A stretch of 64,000 bases of DNA from Edwardsiella tarda ATCC 15947 = NBRC 105688 (GCF_003113495.2 NZ_CP084506.1:1054001-1118000); one strand, 5' to 3'; positions 49,180-61,015 are shown, numbered from the stretch's first letter. The notes: generated from the letters alone by a model not told the origin. Numbers and translations are program-made.

Positions 49180-50522
49180 GAGAGATTATTCGTACCGCCG
49201 AGACTCATCCGCTGACCTGGCGCCTGCGCGACGATAAACAGCCGGTCTGGCTGGATGAGTATCGCGCCAAGAATGGTTACCAGGCCGCCGAGCGCGCCCT
49301 GAAAGGGATGGCGCAGGATGAGGTGGTGACGCTGGTTAAAGACGCCGGCCTGAAAGGGCGTGGCGGCGCGGGCTTCTCCACCGGTCTGAAGTGGAGCCTG
49401 ATGCCCAAAGACGAAAGCATGAACATCCGTTACCTGCTGTGCAACGCGGATGAGATGGAGCCGGGTACCTATAAAGACCGACTGTTGATGGAGCAATTGC
49501 CGCACCTGCTGGTGGAGGGGATGCTGATCGGCGCCTATGCGCTGAAGGCCTATCGTGGCTACATCTTCCTGCGTGGCGAATATGTCGCGGCGGCGCATCA
49601 TCTGCGTCGCGCGATCGAGGAGGCACGGGCGGCCGGGTTGCTGGGCAAGAATATTCTCGGCAGTGGTTTTGACTTCGATCTGTTCGTGCACACCGGCGCC
49701 GGGCGCTACATCTGTGGCGAGGAGACGGCGCTGATCAACTCGCTGGAGGGGCGTCGTGCCAACCCGCGTGCCAAGCCCCCGTTCCCAGCCTCGGCTGGTG
49801 TCTGGGGCAAGCCGACCTGCGTCAATAACGTCGAGACGTTGTGCAACGTGCCGGCGATTATCGAACACGGCGCCGCCTGGTATCAGGGATTGTCTGCGGG
49901 CAAGAGTCAGGATGCGGGCACCAAGCTGATGGGCTTCTCCGGTCGGGTGAAGAACCCCGGCCTGTGGGAGCTGCCCTTCGGCACCACCGCGCGCGAGATC
50001 CTGGAGGATTACGCCGGCGGGATGCGCGATGGCTTGAAACTGAAGGCCTGGCAGCCGGGCGGGGCGGGGACCGACTTTTTGACCGAGGCACACCTGGATC
50101 TGCCGATGGATTTCGCCAGCATCGGTAAGGCCGGTAGTCGCCTGGGTACCGCGTTGGCGATGGCGGTCGACCATGAGGTCAACATGGTCTCGCTGCTGTG
50201 CAACCTCGAGTCATTCTTCGCTCGCGAGTCCTGTGGTTGGTGTACGCCATGCCGCGATGGGCTGCCGTGGGGGCTGAAGATCCTGCGCGCCTTGGAACGC
50301 GGCGAGGGACAACCGGGCGATATCGAAACCCTTGAGCAGCTGTGCCGCCTGTTGGCGCCGGGCCATACCTTCTGCGCCCATGCCCCTGGGGCGGTAGAGC
50401 CGCTGCAGAGCGCGATTAAATATTTCCGTGACGAGTTCGAGGCGGGCATCGCCCGTGAGACGGTCGGTAACGTCAATCCGATTCGCGGAATTCAGCCTAA
50501 CTTACTGAAATCGCGCTGGTAA
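49176..50522 (+). CDS. nuoF: NADH-quinone oxidoreductase subunit F
   Basis: NADH-binding flavoprotein with FMN and [4Fe-4S] cluster N3. It has 448 residues (E. coli 445). The glycine-rich NADH loop is [13 protein letters not shown] (from residue 61), followed by the FMN segment [14 protein letters not shown] with Glu95. [19 protein letters not shown] is also conserved. The N3 cysteines are in [12 protein letters not shown] and a later Cys in FCAHA. The gene overlaps nuoE by four bases. nuoG starts about 60 bases further. Confidence 0.98.
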   Translation: MREIIRTAETHPLTWRLRDDKQPVWLDEYRAKNGYQAAERALKGMAQDEVVTLVKDAGLKGRGGAGFSTGLKWSLMPKDESMNIRYLLCNADEMEPGTYKDRLLMEQLPHLLVEGMLIGAYALKAYRGYIFLRGEYVAAAHHLRRAIEEARAAGLLGKNILGSGFDFDLFVHTGAGRYICGEETALINSLEGRRANPRAKPPFPASAGVWGKPTCVNNVETLCNVPAIIEHGAAWYQGLSAGKSQDAGTKLMGFSGRVKNPGLWELPFGTTAREILEDYAGGMRDGLKLKAWQPGGAGTDFLTEAHLDLPMDFASIGKAGSRLGTALAMAVDHEVNMVSLLCNLESFFARESCGWCTPCRDGLPWGLKILRALERGEGQPGDIETLEQLCRLLAPGHTFCAHAPGAVEPLQSAIKYFRDEFEAGIARETVGNVNPIRGIQPNLLKSRW

Positions 50523-50583
50523 TTGCATCCTGTCGCCGCACTTGAGCGGCAGGATAAGGTTTTCTTATTTTGGAAGCATGTCA

Positions 50584-53319
50584 ATGGCAACAATACATGT
50601 AGACGGCAAAGAGTATGACGTCGACGGGGCGGAGAACCTGCTACAGGCTTGTCTCTCTCTCGGGCTCGACATTCCCTACTTTTGCTGGCACCCGGCGCTG
50701 GGCAGCGTCGGCGCCTGCCGCCAGTGTGCGGTCAAGCAATATCAGAACGCCGAGGACACCCGCGGGCGTCTGGTGATGTCCTGTATGACGCCGGCCGCCG
50801 ATGGCACCTATATCTCCATCGATGATGAAGAGGCCAAGCAGTTCCGCGAGAGCGTGGTCGAGTTCCTGATGACCAACCACCCGCATGACTGCCCGGTGTG
50901 CGAGGAGGGGGGCAACTGCCACCTGCAGGACATGACCGTGATGACCGGCCATCGCCTACGTCGTTACCGTTTTACCAAACGGACCCACGAGAACCAGGAT
51001 CTGGGGCCGTTCATCTCCCATGAGATGAACCGCTGCATTGCCTGTTATCGCTGCGTGCGTTACTACAAAGATTACGCCGGCGGCAGCGATTTCGGCGTGT
51101 ATGGCGCGCACGATAACGTCTACTTCGGCCGTCCGCAGAGTGGGACGTTGGAGAGTGAGTTCGCCGGTAACCTGGTGGAGATCTGTCCGACCGGGGTATT
51201 CACCGACAAGACGCACTCCGAGCGCTACAACCGTAAGTGGGACATGCAGTTTGCGCCGAGCATCTGCCAGCAATGTAGCGTCGGTTGTAACACCAGCCCC
51301 GGCGAGCGTTATGGCGAGCTGCGCCGCGTCGAGAACCGTTTTAATGGCACCGTGAACCACTACTTCCTGTGCGATCGCGGTCGCTTCGGCTACGGCTACG
51401 TTAACCTCAAGGATCGCCCTCGTCGGCCGCAACAGCGTCGCGGTCAGGATTGGATCGATCTCAACGCCGATCAGGCGTTGCAAGGGGGGGCTGACATCCT
51501 ACGCCGCGCCAACAAGGTGATTGGCATCGGGTCGCCGCGTGCCAGCGTGGAGAGCAACTTCGCCCTGCGTGAGTTGGTCGGTGCGGAAAACTTCTATAGC
51601 GGCATCGAGGTGGGCGAGCTGAAGCGTCTCAACCTGATGTTGTCGGTGCTGCGTGAGGGGGGGATCTATACCCCGTCTCTGCGCGAGATGGAGCAGTATG
51701 ACGCGGTGTTGATCCTCGGTGAGGATGTGACCCAGACGGCGGCGCGTATCGCGCTGGCGCTGCGTCAGGCGGTGAAGGGCAAGGCACAGGCGATGGCCGC
51801 CGCCCAACGCGTCGCCGACTGGCAGATCGCGGCGGTGCAGAATATCGGCCAGCATGCCAAGTATCCGTTGTTTATCACCAGTGTGGATGAGACCCGCTTG
51901 GATGATATTGCCGCCCTGAATTACTGCGCACCGGTGGCCGACCAGGCACGACTCGGTTTTGCCGTGGCCCATGCCCTGGATGCTGCCGCCCCGGCGGTCG
52001 AGGGGCTGTCGGACGAGGTGCAACGTCAGGTCGATATCATCGCCCAGGCGCTGGCCGGCGCCCGCAAGCCGCTGATCGTCACCGGTAGCGGCGCGGGATA
52101 TACCCCGATGATCGAGGCAGCGGCTAACGTGGCGCGCGCCTTGAAACAGCGTGAGCTGGAGGTCGGCATCACCTTCGTACCGGCTGAGGCGAATAGCATG
52201 GGGCTGGCGATGTTGGAAGCCTCCTCGCTGGATAACGCGTTGGTACAGCTGGAGCAAGGCTATGCCGACACGGCGATCGTGCTGGAAAACGATCTCTACC
52301 GTCATGCGCCGCGCGCGCGCGTCGATGCGGCGTTGGCCAAGGCCAATGGGCTGATCGTCATCGATCATCAGCGTACGGCGATCATGGATCGCGCCGATCT
52401 GGTGTTGTCGGCGGCGAGCTTTGCCGAAAGCGACGGTACGCTGGTCAACCAAGAGGGGCGTGCGCAGCGTTTCTTCCAGGTGTTCGATCCCGCGTTCTAC
52501 GACGATCCGAAGAAGAAGTCGCCGACCATCATGCTGGAGGGGTGGCGTTGGCTGCATGCCCTGCGCGTGAGTGCCGGCCAGCAGGCGCCGGACTGGAGCC
52601 AGCTCGATCACGTGATCGCCGACTGCGTGCAGGCCTGCCCACAGTTCGCCGGGATGGTTGACGCGGCCCCTAACGCCGCCTTCCGCGTACGCGGGCAGAA
52701 GTTGGCGCGTGAACCGCATCGCTACAGTGGGCGCACTTCAATGCTGGCCAACATCAGCGTGCATGAGCAGCGCCAGCCGCAAGATAAAGACACCGCCTTC
52801 GCCTTCTCGATGGAGGGCTATAGCGCGCCGCAGGCTGAGCGCCAAGAGTTCGCCTTCGCCTGGGCGCCAGGCTGGAACTCGCCGCAGGCCTGGAATAAGT
52901 TCCAAAACGAGGTGGGCAGCCATCTGCGTTTCGGCGATCCGGGTGTGCGCCTGATCGCCAGCGGCGCGGGAAGCTTGCCTTATTTCACCCAGGTACCGGC
53001 GGCATACCAGGTGCATGGCTGGGTGATCGCCCCGTACTACCATCTGTTCGGCAGTGATGAGCTGACCCAACGTGCCCCGGTGATCCAGCGTCGCATGCCA
53101 CAGGCCTGTGTGCGTGTCAGCCCGGAGGATGCCGCGCGCATGGGGGCGCAGGAGGGGACGGTGATCGAGGTGACCTGCGCCGGTGAGGCGTTGCGTCTGC
53201 CGTTGCAGATCAGCCCACGTCTGCAACCGGGTCAGGTCGGCCTGCCGTTGGGGATGCCGGGAGTATCGCCGGTGTTGAACGGCGTTAAAGTAGATTCAAT
53301 GCGGGAGGCTGCGGTATGA
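50584..53319 (+). CDS. nuoG: NADH-quinone oxidoreductase subunit G
   Basis: Largest peripheral subunit with several iron-sulfur clusters and a molybdopterin-oxidoreductase-like C-terminal domain without cofactor. It has 911 residues (E. coli 908). The [2Fe-2S] site is [15 protein letters not shown], the cluster with a His ligand is [16 protein letters not shown], and a further site is [29 protein letters not shown] gives the extra E. coli-type cluster N7. The start at 50584 ([12 protein letters not shown]) is spaced seven bases from GGAAG; the ATG at 50578 is too near. Its stop overlaps nuoH in ATGA. Confidence 0.97.
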   Translation: MATIHVDGKEYDVDGAENLLQACLSLGLDIPYFCWHPALGSVGACRQCAVKQYQNAEDTRGRLVMSCMTPAADGTYISIDDEEAKQFRESVVEFLMTNHPHDCPVCEEGGNCHLQDMTVMTGHRLRRYRFTKRTHENQDLGPFISHEMNRCIACYRCVRYYKDYAGGSDFGVYGAHDNVYFGRPQSGTLESEFAGNLVEICPTGVFTDKTHSERYNRKWDMQFAPSICQQCSVGCNTSPGERYGELRRVENRFNGTVNHYFLCDRGRFGYGYVNLKDRPRRPQQRRGQDWIDLNADQALQGGADILRRANKVIGIGSPRASVESNFALRELVGAENFYSGIEVGELKRLNLMLSVLREGGIYTPSLREMEQYDAVLILGEDVTQTAARIALALRQAVKGKAQAMAAAQRVADWQIAAVQNIGQHAKYPLFITSVDETRLDDIAALNYCAPVADQARLGFAVAHALDAAAPAVEGLSDEVQRQVDIIAQALAGARKPLIVTGSGAGYTPMIEAAANVARALKQRELEVGITFVPAEANSMGLAMLEASSLDNALVQLEQGYADTAIVLENDLYRHAPRARVDAALAKANGLIVIDHQRTAIMDRADLVLSAASFAESDGTLVNQEGRAQRFFQVFDPAFYDDPKKKSPTIMLEGWRWLHALRVSAGQQAPDWSQLDHVIADCVQACPQFAGMVDAAPNAAFRVRGQKLAREPHRYSGRTSMLANISVHEQRQPQDKDTAFAFSMEGYSAPQAERQEFAFAWAPGWNSPQAWNKFQNEVGSHLRFGDPGVRLIASGAGSLPYFTQVPAAYQVHGWVIAPYYHLFGSDELTQRAPVIQRRMPQACVRVSPEDAARMGAQEGTVIEVTCAGEALRLPLQISPRLQPGQVGLPLGMPGVSPVLNGVKVDSMREAAV

Positions 53320-54290
53320 GCGTAATAACGCCGGATACGGTGGAGATCCTTCTCACCGTGCTGAAGGCTGTGGTGATCCTGCTGGTGGTGGTCACCTGTG
53401 GGGCCTTTATGAGCTTCGGCGAGCGGCGCTTGCTGGGGCTGTTCCAGAACCGCTACGGGCCAAGCCGCGTGGGCTGGGGCGGCTCGTTGCAGCTGGTGGC
53501 GGACATGATCAAGATGTTCTTCAAGGAGGATTGGGTTCCGCCGTTCACCGACCGCCTGATCTTCACCTTGGCGCCGATGATCGCCTTCTGCTCCCTGCTG
53601 CTCTCCTTCGCCATCGTGCCGGTAGCGCCGGGGTGGATGGGGGCCGATCTGAACATCGGCATCCTGTTCTTCCTGATGATGGCGGGACTCGCGGTGTATG
53701 CGGTGCTGTTCGCCGGCTGGTCGAGTAATAACAAATACTCGCTGCTGGGGGCGATGCGTGCCTCGGCGCAGACCCTGAGTTACGAGGTATTCCTCGGTCT
53801 GTCGTTGATGGGGGTGGTGGCGCAAGCCGGCTCCTTCAACATGCAGGTGATCGTCGATTCGCAGAGCCAGGTATGGAATATCATTCCGCAGTTCTTCGGC
53901 TTCTTGACCTTCATCATCGCCGGGGTAGCGGTGTGTCACCGTCACCCGTTCGACCAGCCGGAGGCCGAGCAGGAGCTGGCCGATGGTTACCATATCGAAT
54001 ATTCCGGGATGAAGTTTGGCCTGTTCTTCGTCGGTGAATATATCGGTATCGTCACCATTTCGGCGCTGATCGTCACCCTGTTCTTCGGCGGCTGGCATGG
54101 CCCGTGGCTGCCACCGTTTATCTGGTTCGCCATCAAGACCGCTTTCTTTATGGTGATGTTCATTCTGGTACGCGCCTCCCTGCCGCGTCCCCGCTATGAC
54201 CAGGTGATGGCGTTCGGTTGGCGTATCTGCCTGCCGCTGACGCTGATCAACCTGCTGGTCACGGCGGCTGTTATTTTGTATCACGCTTAG
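53316..54290 (+). CDS. nuoH: NADH-quinone oxidoreductase subunit H
   Basis: Membrane subunit that joins the peripheral and membrane arms and lines the quinone channel. It has 324 residues (E. coli 325) and about eight membrane helices. Conserved loops are [20 protein letters not shown], and [20 protein letters not shown] with its essential acidic residues. It overlaps nuoG by four bases. nuoI follows after 20 bases. Confidence 0.98.
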   Translation: MSVITPDTVEILLTVLKAVVILLVVVTCGAFMSFGERRLLGLFQNRYGPSRVGWGGSLQLVADMIKMFFKEDWVPPFTDRLIFTLAPMIAFCSLLLSFAIVPVAPGWMGADLNIGILFFLMMAGLAVYAVLFAGWSSNNKYSLLGAMRASAQTLSYEVFLGLSLMGVVAQAGSFNMQVIVDSQSQVWNIIPQFFGFLTFIIAGVAVCHRHPFDQPEAEQELADGYHIEYSGMKFGLFFVGEYIGIVTISALIVTLFFGGWHGPWLPPFIWFAIKTAFFMVMFILVRASLPRPRYDQVMAFGWRICLPLTLINLLVTAAVILYHA

Positions 54291-54310
54291 TCAAAGGGGT
54301 GAGTGTAACC

Positions 54311-54853
54311 ATGACATTGAAAGAGTTAGTGGTTGGTTTCGGCACCCAAGTACGCAGCCTGTGGATGATCGGCCTGCATGCTTTCGCCAAACGCGAAACC
54401 AAAATGTATCCGGAGGAGCCGGTTTACCTGCCGCCGCGCTACCGTGGCCGCATCGTGCTGACGCGCGATCCGGACGGGGCCGAGCGTTGTGTGGCCTGTA
54501 ACCTGTGCGCGGTCGCCTGCCCGGTCGGCTGTATTTCGTTGCAGAAGGCGGAGACGGAGGATGGCCGTTGGTATCCAGAATTCTTCCGCATCAACTTCTC
54601 ACGTTGCATCTTCTGTGGCATGTGTGAGGAGGCGTGTCCGACCACGGCGCTGCAGTTGACTCCGGACTTTGAGATGGGTGAATTCCGGCGCCAGGACCTG
54701 GTGTATGAGAAAGAGGACCTGCTGATTTCGGGGCCGGGGAAATACCCCGACTACAACTTTTACCGTATGGCCGGGATGGCGATCGATGGCAAAGCCAAGG
54801 GCGAGGCCGAAAACGAAGCCAAACCGATCGACGTCAAAGGTCTGTTGCCCTAA
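54311..54853 (+). CDS. nuoI: NADH-quinone oxidoreductase subunit I
   Basis: Peripheral subunit with two [4Fe-4S] clusters (N6a, N6b) leading to N2. Its 180 residues equal E. coli NuoI. The two ferredoxin motifs are [15 protein letters not shown] and [15 protein letters not shown]. The start at 54311 ([11 protein letters not shown]) matches E. coli; the open frame runs back into nuoH. nuoJ begins ten bases after the stop, preceded by AAGGAG. Confidence 0.98.
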   Translation: MTLKELVVGFGTQVRSLWMIGLHAFAKRETKMYPEEPVYLPPRYRGRIVLTRDPDGAERCVACNLCAVACPVGCISLQKAETEDGRWYPEFFRINFSRCIFCGMCEEACPTTALQLTPDFEMGEFRRQDLVYEKEDLLISGPGKYPDYNFYRMAGMAIDGKAKGEAENEAKPIDVKGLLP

Positions 54854-54863
54854 GGAGCCGAGC

Positions 54864-55436
54864 ATGGAATTTGCCTTTTATGTGGCGGCGCTGGTGGCGG
54901 TGTTGGCGACGATCCGTGTGATCACCCATACCAACCCGGTACATGCGTTGCTCTATCTTATTGTCTCACTGCTGGCGGTGGCGGCGGTGTTCTTCTCTCT
55001 CGGCGCCTACTTCGCCGGGGCGCTGGAGATCATCGTCTATGCCGGTGCCATCATGGTGCTGTTCGTCTTCGTGGTGATGATGCTCAACCTGGGGAACTCG
55101 GTGGTCGAGCAGGAGCGCGCCTGGTTGCGTCCCGGCGTGTGGATCGGCCCGTCCGTGCTGACGCTGCTCCTGTTGCTGGTGGTGCTGTACGCCATCTCCA
55201 CCCTACAGGGTGGGGCGATCAGCGGCCAGGTGGTGGACGCCAAAGCGGTCGGTATCGCCCTGTTTGGCCCCTATGTGCTGGCGGTGGAGTTGGTCTCCAT
55301 GTTGCTGCTGGCCGGGCTGGTGGTCGCCTTCCACATCGGTCGTGAACATCATCAGGGCGAGGTGCTGAGCAATCAGCACTCGGCTCAGAGCGGCGCGGCA
55401 AGCACGCCGCGTAATAAAGCGGAGGAGCGCGCATGA
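54864..55436 (+). CDS. nuoJ: NADH-quinone oxidoreductase subunit J
   Basis: Membrane subunit with five helices next to NuoK. It has 190 residues (E. coli 184). The conserved helix [20 protein letters not shown], with a Glu and a pi-bulge tyrosine/glycine, is visible at about residues 52-71. The C-terminus is a short polar tail ([15 protein letters not shown]). The ATG at 54864 follows TAAGGAGCCGAGC and gives the E. coli-like start [10 protein letters not shown]; the open frame upstream is inside nuoI. Overlaps nuoK by four bases. Confidence 0.97.
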   Translation: MEFAFYVAALVAVLATIRVITHTNPVHALLYLIVSLLAVAAVFFSLGAYFAGALEIIVYAGAIMVLFVFVVMMLNLGNSVVEQERAWLRPGVWIGPSVLTLLLLLVVLYAISTLQGGAISGQVVDAKAVGIALFGPYVLAVELVSMLLLAGLVVAFHIGREHHQGEVLSNQHSAQSGAASTPRNKAEERA

Positions 55437-55735
55437 TCCCGTTACAACATGGGCTGATCTTGGCAGCCATTCTGTTTGTGCTGGGGCTAACCGGCCTGTT
55501 AATCCGGCGTAACCTGCTGTTTATGTTGATCAGTCTGGAAATCATGATCAACGCGGCGGCGCTGGCCTTTGTGGTGGCCGGTAGCGTCTGGGGCCAGGCC
55601 GACGGTCAGGTGATGTATATCTTGGCGATCAGTCTGGCGGCGGCGGAAGCCTCCATCGGTCTGGCGCTGTTGCTACAATTGCATCGTCGCCGCAACACCC
55701 TGAATATTGATACTGTCAGTGAGATGCGCGGATGA
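55433..55735 (+). CDS. nuoK: NADH-quinone oxidoreductase subunit K
   Basis: Small membrane subunit related to MrpC, part of the proton path. It has 100 residues, as in E. coli, with three helices. The essential glutamate is in [19 protein letters not shown] (helix 2) and a second in [20 protein letters not shown] (helix 3). It overlaps both nuoJ (ATGA) and nuoL (ATGA), indicating strict translational coupling. Confidence 0.98.
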   Translation: MIPLQHGLILAAILFVLGLTGLLIRRNLLFMLISLEIMINAAALAFVVAGSVWGQADGQVMYILAISLAAAEASIGLALLLQLHRRRNTLNIDTVSEMRG

Positions 55736-57576
55736 ACCTACTCTATTTAACCATTCTGCTGCCGCTGCTCGGATTCCTGATCCTGGCCTTCTCGCGTGGT
55801 CGGTTGTCGGAGAATAGCACGGCGATCATCGGGGTCGGCTCCGTCGGGCTGGCTGCCCTGGTCACCCTGTATATCGCTATCGACTTTATGAGTGCCAATC
55901 AGGGGGCGGGTTTGGTTTACAACCAGCACCTGTGGAACTGGATGACGGTCGGTAACTTCTCAATTCCGGTGACCTTGAGCCTGGATGGCCTGTCGTTGAC
56001 CATGCTGTCGGTCGTCACCGGCGTCGGCTTCCTGATCCATCTGTTCGCCTCGTGGTATATGCGTGGTGAGGAGGGCTATTCCCGCTTCTTCGCCTATACC
56101 AACCTGTTTATCGCCAGCATGGTGGTATTGGTGCTGGCAGATAACCTGATGCTGATGTATCTCGGTTGGGAAGGGGTAGGGCTGTGCAGCTATCTGCTGA
56201 TCGGCTTCTACTACACCAATCCGGCCAACGGGGCGGCGGCGATGAAGGCCTTTATCGTCACGCGTGTCGGCGATGTCTTCCTGGCCATCGGCCTGTTCAT
56301 CCTCTATCACCAGTTGGGTACCCTGAATATCCGTGAGCTGATGGTGTTGGCGCCGCAGCAACTGGCGGTCGGCTCCCCGGCGATCACCTGGGCAACCTTG
56401 ATGTTGCTGGGTGGGGCGGTCGGTAAGTCGGCGCAGCTACCGTTGCAGACCTGGTTGGCTGACGCGATGGCGGGCCCGACGCCGGTCTCCGCGTTGATCC
56501 ACGCCGCGACCATGGTGACCGCTGGGGTCTACCTGATCGCGCGGACGCATGGTCTGTTCGTGTTGGCGCCGGAGGTGTTGCATCTGGTGGGGATCATCGG
56601 TGCGGTGACGCTGGTGCTGGCTGGTTTCGCCGCCTTGGTGCAGACGGATATCAAGCGGGTGCTGGCCTACTCCACCATGAGCCAGATCGGTTACATGTTC
56701 CTGGCGCTGGGTGTGCAAGCCTGGGATGCCGCCATCTTCCATCTGATGACCCATGCCTTCTTCAAGGCGTTGCTGTTCCTGGCCTCCGGTTCGGTGATCT
56801 TGGCCTGTCATCACGAGCAGAACATCTTCAAGATGGGCGGCTTGCGCCGTAAATTGCCGCTGACGTATCTGTGCTTCCTGGTCGGGGGCGGAGCCCTGGC
56901 GGCGTTGCCGTTGATCACGGCCGGCTTCTACAGTAAAGACGAGATCCTGTGGGGTGCCTTGGCCTCCGGTCACGTTAACCTGATGATGGCTGGCTTGGCG
57001 GGCGCTTTCCTGACCTCGCTGTACACCTTCCGCATGATCTTCATCGTGTTTCACGGCGAGGCGCATACCCAGGCCCACGAGGTTAAGGGGTGGACACACA
57101 ATCTACCGCTGATCGTGTTGATGATCCTGTCGACCTTCGTCGGCGCGTTGATCACGCCGCCGCTGGCGGGGGTACTGCCGGGCATGCCGCAGGGCGAAGG
57201 GGGCAAGATGACGTTGGAGATCGCCTCCGCCGTCGTTGCCATCGCCGGGTTGCTGCTGGCGGCACGTCTCTACTTGGGGCAGCGTCAGTGGGTCAACCAG
57301 ATCGCCAGCAGTGCGCCGGGGCGTTTCCTGTCTACTTGGTGGTTCCATGCCTGGGGCTTCGATTGGTTGTACAAGCAGATCTTTATTCAGCCGTTTAAGG
57401 CTGTCGCCTGGCTGGTGCGTCGCGATCCGCTCGATCGCCTGATGAACCTGTGCGGCTGGGTGGCGCGTTTGGGCAACCGTGTGTTGGTGGTCAGCGAAAA
57501 CGGCCAGCTGCGTTGGTATGCGGCATCGATGGGTGTTGGGGCAGTGGTCGTGTTGGCGCTGTTGTTATTGGTGTAG
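55732..57576 (+). CDS. nuoL: NADH-quinone oxidoreductase subunit L
   Basis: Distal antiporter-like proton-pumping subunit with a long lateral helix at its C-terminus. It has 614 residues (E. coli 613). The core helices show [20 protein letters not shown] (key Glu), [20 protein letters not shown] (Lys) and [20 protein letters not shown] with its His. [20 protein letters not shown] follows. An 80-base gap with an imperfect GC-rich hairpin separates it from nuoM. Confidence 0.97.
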   Translation: MNLLYLTILLPLLGFLILAFSRGRLSENSTAIIGVGSVGLAALVTLYIAIDFMSANQGAGLVYNQHLWNWMTVGNFSIPVTLSLDGLSLTMLSVVTGVGFLIHLFASWYMRGEEGYSRFFAYTNLFIASMVVLVLADNLMLMYLGWEGVGLCSYLLIGFYYTNPANGAAAMKAFIVTRVGDVFLAIGLFILYHQLGTLNIRELMVLAPQQLAVGSPAITWATLMLLGGAVGKSAQLPLQTWLADAMAGPTPVSALIHAATMVTAGVYLIARTHGLFVLAPEVLHLVGIIGAVTLVLAGFAALVQTDIKRVLAYSTMSQIGYMFLALGVQAWDAAIFHLMTHAFFKALLFLASGSVILACHHEQNIFKMGGLRRKLPLTYLCFLVGGGALAALPLITAGFYSKDEILWGALASGHVNLMMAGLAGAFLTSLYTFRMIFIVFHGEAHTQAHEVKGWTHNLPLIVLMILSTFVGALITPPLAGVLPGMPQGEGGKMTLEIASAVVAIAGLLLAARLYLGQRQWVNQIASSAPGRFLSTWWFHAWGFDWLYKQIFIQPFKAVAWLVRRDPLDRLMNLCGWVARLGNRVLVVSENGQLRWYAASMGVGAVVVLALLLLV

Positions 57577-57656
57577 TGAAGCACGTTAAAGCGGGTGAGG
57601 GGGCGACCCTCGTCCCCTCCGTTTGAATGTATTCAGAATAAGGGAAACAAAACGCC

Positions 57657-59180
57657 ATGTTATTACCTTGGCTAATTCTTATCCCGCTGATCGGCGGTCT
57701 GCTGTCCTGGCAGGGTGAACGCCTAGGGCTGAAAGCGCCGCGCTGGATCGCGCTGCTGGCGATGGGCCTGACGTTGGCGCTCTCCCTGTACCTATGGTTA
57801 CAGGGCAACTATGGCCTGATGCAGCCGGCGGGGATCCCGCAGTGGCAGTCGAGCTTCTCGGTGCCATGGATCCCCAGCCTGGGCATCTCTTTCCACCTGG
57901 CGCTCGACGGTCTGTCGCTGCTGATGGTGGTGCTGACCGCGCTGCTAGGGGTGTTGGCGATCCTCTGTTCCTGGAATGAGGTGCAGCGCTATCAGGGCTT
58001 CTTCCACCTGAACCTGCTGTGGATCTTGGCGGGGGTGATCGGCGTCTTCCTGGCCATCGACATGTTCCTGTTCTTCTTCTTCTGGGAAATGATGTTGGTG
58101 CCGATGTACTTCCTGATCGCCTTGTGGGGCCATAAGGGGTCGGACGGTAAGACGCGTATCAGCGCGGCGACCAAGTTCTTCATCTATACCCAGGCCAGCG
58201 GCTTGGTGATGTTGATCGCCATCTTCGGCCTGGTGTGGGTGCACTACAACGCCACCGGGGTCTTGAGCTTCGACTATGAGGTGTTGCTCAACACGCCGAT
58301 GAGCCATACGGTGCAGTACCTCTTGATGCTGGGCTTCTTCATCGCCTTCGCCGTCAAGATGCCGGTGGTGCCGTTGCACGGCTGGTTGCCGGACGCGCAC
58401 AGTCAGGCGCCGACCGCCGGTTCCGTCGACCTGGCCGGTATCCTGCTGAAGACCGCGGCCTATGGTCTGCTGCGTTTCAGCCTGCCGTTGTTCCCGCAGG
58501 CCTCGCACGAGTTCGCGCCCATCGCCATGGCGCTGGGGGTGATCGGCATCTTCTACGGCGCCTGGATGGCTTACGTACAGACCGACATCAAGCGCCTGAT
58601 CGCCTACACCTCGGTGTCGCACATGGGCTTTGTGATGATCGCCATCTACTCGGGCAGCCAGCTGGCGTTCCAGGGGGCGGTGGTGCAGATGATCGCACAC
58701 GGCCTCTCCGCCGCCGGCCTGTTCATCATCACCGGTCAGCTGTATGAGCGCCTGCATACCCGTGACCTGCGTGAGATGGGGGGGCTATGGGGACGTCTGA
58801 AGTATCTGCCGGCCTTGTCGTTGTTCTTCGCCGTGGCGACCTTGGGGATGCCGGGTACCGGTAACTTCGTCGGTGAGTTTATGATGATGTTCGGCAGCTT
58901 CCAGGTGGTGCCGGTGACCACGGTGGTCGCCAGCTTCGGTCTGGTGTTCGCTTCCGTTTATTCGCTGGTGATGATGCAACGCGCCTACTATGGTGCGCCT
59001 AAGTCCGACCAGCCGCTGGCCAGCTTGAGTGTGCGTGAATTGTCGCTGATTCTGCTGCTGGTGGTCCTGCTGGTGCTGTTGGGGATCTTCCCGCAGCCGG
59101 TGCTGGATACCTCCAGCGCGGCGATGGGTAATATTCAGCATTGGTTTGCTTCTGCTTCAACTTTAACCACAAGGCCGTAA
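57657..59180 (+). CDS. nuoM: NADH-quinone oxidoreductase subunit M
   Basis: Antiporter-like proton-pumping subunit of the membrane arm. It has 507 residues (E. coli 509). Key segments are FFFWEMMLVPMYFLIALWG with its essential Glu, FAVKMPVVPLHGWLPDAHSQ with Lys, and KRLIAYTSVSHMGFVMIAIY. About 14 helices are expected. AAGGGAAAC lies before the start. nuoN follows after six bases. Confidence 0.97.
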   Translation: MLLPWLILIPLIGGLLSWQGERLGLKAPRWIALLAMGLTLALSLYLWLQGNYGLMQPAGIPQWQSSFSVPWIPSLGISFHLALDGLSLLMVVLTALLGVLAILCSWNEVQRYQGFFHLNLLWILAGVIGVFLAIDMFLFFFFWEMMLVPMYFLIALWGHKGSDGKTRISAATKFFIYTQASGLVMLIAIFGLVWVHYNATGVLSFDYEVLLNTPMSHTVQYLLMLGFFIAFAVKMPVVPLHGWLPDAHSQAPTAGSVDLAGILLKTAAYGLLRFSLPLFPQASHEFAPIAMALGVIGIFYGAWMAYVQTDIKRLIAYTSVSHMGFVMIAIYSGSQLAFQGAVVQMIAHGLSAAGLFIITGQLYERLHTRDLREMGGLWGRLKYLPALSLFFAVATLGMPGTGNFVGEFMMMFGSFQVVPVTTVVASFGLVFASVYSLVMMQRAYYGAPKSDQPLASLSVRELSLILLLVVLLVLLGIFPQPVLDTSSAAMGNIQHWFASASTLTTRP

Positions 59181-59186
59181 ATCGCC

Positions 59187-60644
59187 ATGACAATAACTCC
59201 TCAAAATCTGATCGCATTGCTACCGCTGTTGATCGTCGGATTGACGGTGGTGGTTGTGATGCTGTGCATTGCGTGGCGACGCAACCACTTCGTCAACGCG
59301 ACGGTGGCCGTGATTGGCCTCAACGCGGCGCTGCTCTCCCTGTTCCTGGTGGCCGCCGCGGTGCCCAGCGACATCACGCCGCTGATGCATGTCGATGGTT
59401 TCTCGATGTTCTATACCGCGCTGGTGCTGATGTCGGCACTGGCGACCTGCACCTTCGCCTATCCGTGGTTGCAGGGGTATCCGGATAACCGCGACGAGTT
59501 CTACCTGCTGGTGTTGATCGCCACCCTGGGTGGCATCCTGTTGGCCTGCGCCAACCACCTGGCGGCGCTGTTCCTGGGGATCGAGCTGATCTCCCTGCCG
59601 CTGTTCGGCCTGGTGGGCTACGCCTATCGCCAGAAGCGTTCGCTGGAGGCGGCGATCAAGTACGCCATCCTCTCCGCGGCCGCCTCGGCCTTCCTGCTGT
59701 TCGGTATGGCGCTGCTGTACGCGCAATCCGGCGATCTCTCCTTCGCCGGGCTGGGTTATACCCTGGGCGGGGATCGTTTGACACAGCCGTTGGTGTTGAC
59801 CGGTCTGGGCATGATGCTGGTCGGTTTCGGCTTCAAGCTGTCGCTGGTGCCGTTCCAACTGTGGACGCCGGACGTCTATCAAGGGGCGCCGGCACCGGTC
59901 TCTACCTTCCTGGCGACCGCCAGCAAGATCGCCATCTTCGCGGTGTTGTTGCGTCTGTTCATCCTGTTGCCGGCGACCGACAGCGAGGCGATGCGCGTGG
60001 TGTTAGGGGTCATCGCCTTCTGCTCCATCCTGTTCGGTAACCTGATGGCGATCACCCAGAGCAACATCAAGCGTCTGCTCGGCTACTCCTCTATTGCTCA
60101 TCTGGGCTACCTGCTGGTGGCGTTGATCGCAGTGCAGAGCGAGGGGATCGCCGTCGAGACCGTCGGGGTCTACCTGGCTGGCTATCTGTTCGCTAGCCTG
60201 GCGGCCTTCGGTATCGTCAGCTTGATGTCCAGCCCGTATAGCGGGCCGGACGCCGAGTCGCTCTACTCCTATCGCGGCCTGTTTTGGCATAAGCCGATCC
60301 TGTCGGCGGTGATGACGGTGGCGATGCTCTCCCTGGCCGGTATCCCGATGACCCTGGGCTTCATCGGTAAGTTGTTCGTGGTGATGGCCGGGGTTAGCGC
60401 CGGGCTGTGGTGGCTGGTCGGCGCGGTGGTGGTCGGTAGCGCCATCGGCCTGTACTACTACCTGCGCGTGGCGGTCAGCATGTACCTGCGCGCACCGCAG
60501 ACCCTGATCCGGGATACGCCGAATAACTGGGCGTTGACGGCCGGTGGGGTGGTGGTGCTGCTCTCTGGGGTGCTGGTGGTGCTGACGGGTATCTTCCCGC
60601 AGACGCTGATCTCGCTGGTGCAGCTGGCGCAGCCGATGCCGTAA
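59187..60644 (+). CDS. nuoN: NADH-quinone oxidoreductase subunit N
   Basis: Third antiporter-like proton-pumping subunit, next to NuoK; last gene of the operon. Its 485 residues equal the E. coli length. Core segments are [20 protein letters not shown] (Glu), [20 protein letters not shown] (Lys) and [20 protein letters not shown]. It ends with hydrophobic [20 protein letters not shown] strong terminator follows 36 bases after the stop. Confidence 0.97.
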   Translation: MTITPQNLIALLPLLIVGLTVVVVMLCIAWRRNHFVNATVAVIGLNAALLSLFLVAAAVPSDITPLMHVDGFSMFYTALVLMSALATCTFAYPWLQGYPDNRDEFYLLVLIATLGGILLACANHLAALFLGIELISLPLFGLVGYAYRQKRSLEAAIKYAILSAAASAFLLFGMALLYAQSGDLSFAGLGYTLGGDRLTQPLVLTGLGMMLVGFGFKLSLVPFQLWTPDVYQGAPAPVSTFLATASKIAIFAVLLRLFILLPATDSEAMRVVLGVIAFCSILFGNLMAITQSNIKRLLGYSSIAHLGYLLVALIAVQSEGIAVETVGVYLAGYLFASLAAFGIVSLMSSPYSGPDAESLYSYRGLFWHKPILSAVMTVAMLSLAGIPMTLGFIGKLFVVMAGVSAGLWWLVGAVVVGSAIGLYYYLRVAVSMYLRAPQTLIRDTPNNWALTAGGVVVLLSGVLVVLTGIFPQTLISLVQLAQPMP

Positions 60645-60679
60645 GGGTGAGGGCGCCAATGGGCGTCACGCCGTGATGA

Positions 60680-60708
60680 AAATGCCGGGCCATGGGCCCG
60701 GCATTTTT
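60680..60708 (+). terminator. rho-independent terminator of the nuo operon
   Basis: A perfect 12-bp stem (AAATGCCGGGCC with GGCCCGGCATTT) around ATG, followed by a T-run. Confidence 0.92.
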
Positions 60709-60733
60709 GTCTCTCTCCTTGCCGGATGCCTGG

Positions 60734-60889
60734 CTAGCGTAGGATGGAGAAGAGCAGATCGCAGGTGAAACAGCTGATGCTAAAGACGCACAGACGGATC
60801 CAGGGACTCTCTACGCCGATCATGATGGACAGTAGCGTCATGCCAAGGCTGAAGATTACGCTGATGAGTAGGCTAGGCCAGCTAGACAT
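60734..60889 (-). CDS. 51-residue hydrophobic small membrane protein, unrecognised
   Basis: A short reading frame I do not recognise. It starts MSSWPSLLISVIFSLGMTLL and ends CFTCDLLFSILR. Residues 7-26 form one clear membrane helix, and 33-50 a second hydrophobic stretch with three cysteines (Cys34, Cys40, Cys43). The ribosome-binding site GGGAGG (60897-60902 on the - strand) is near perfect, seven bases before the ATG. It lies between nuoN (opposite strand) and bglX (same strand), 126 bases after the bglX stop, so it may be transcribed with bglX or alone. The function is unknown. The strong Shine-Dalgarno and helix pattern make it more than chance. Confidence 0.6.
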   Translation of the reverse strand: MSSWPSLLISVIFSLGMTLLSIMIGVESPWIRLCVFSISCFTCDLLFSILR

Positions 60890-60939
60890 CGAATTTCCTC
60901 CCAGGAAGAGGCCAGCGCTGAGAAGTGCGAGACCAGGCC

Positions 60940-60965
60940 GCCGCGCCGACCATCGTCGACGCGGC
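60940..60965 (-). repeat. GC-rich hairpin between bglX and the small membrane gene
   Basis: GCCGCGTCGAC pairs with GTCGGCGCGGC on the - strand as an 11-bp stem (one G-U pair) with a GATG loop. The G-U pair forms only in - strand RNA. No T-tract follows, so it may slow or process a bglX transcript. Confidence 0.6.
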
Positions 60966-61015
60966 GTTCGCCTTTTATTATGCGCTCGTACGCGCGTAAT
61001 GCCAGCGGGCGCGGA

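Noticed and set aside
49170..54284. Very long antisense frames opposite nuoF, nuoG and nuoH (up to 406 codons).
   Set aside because: They lie entirely opposite well-conserved genes in a GC-rich genome, where antisense frames stay open by codon bias.
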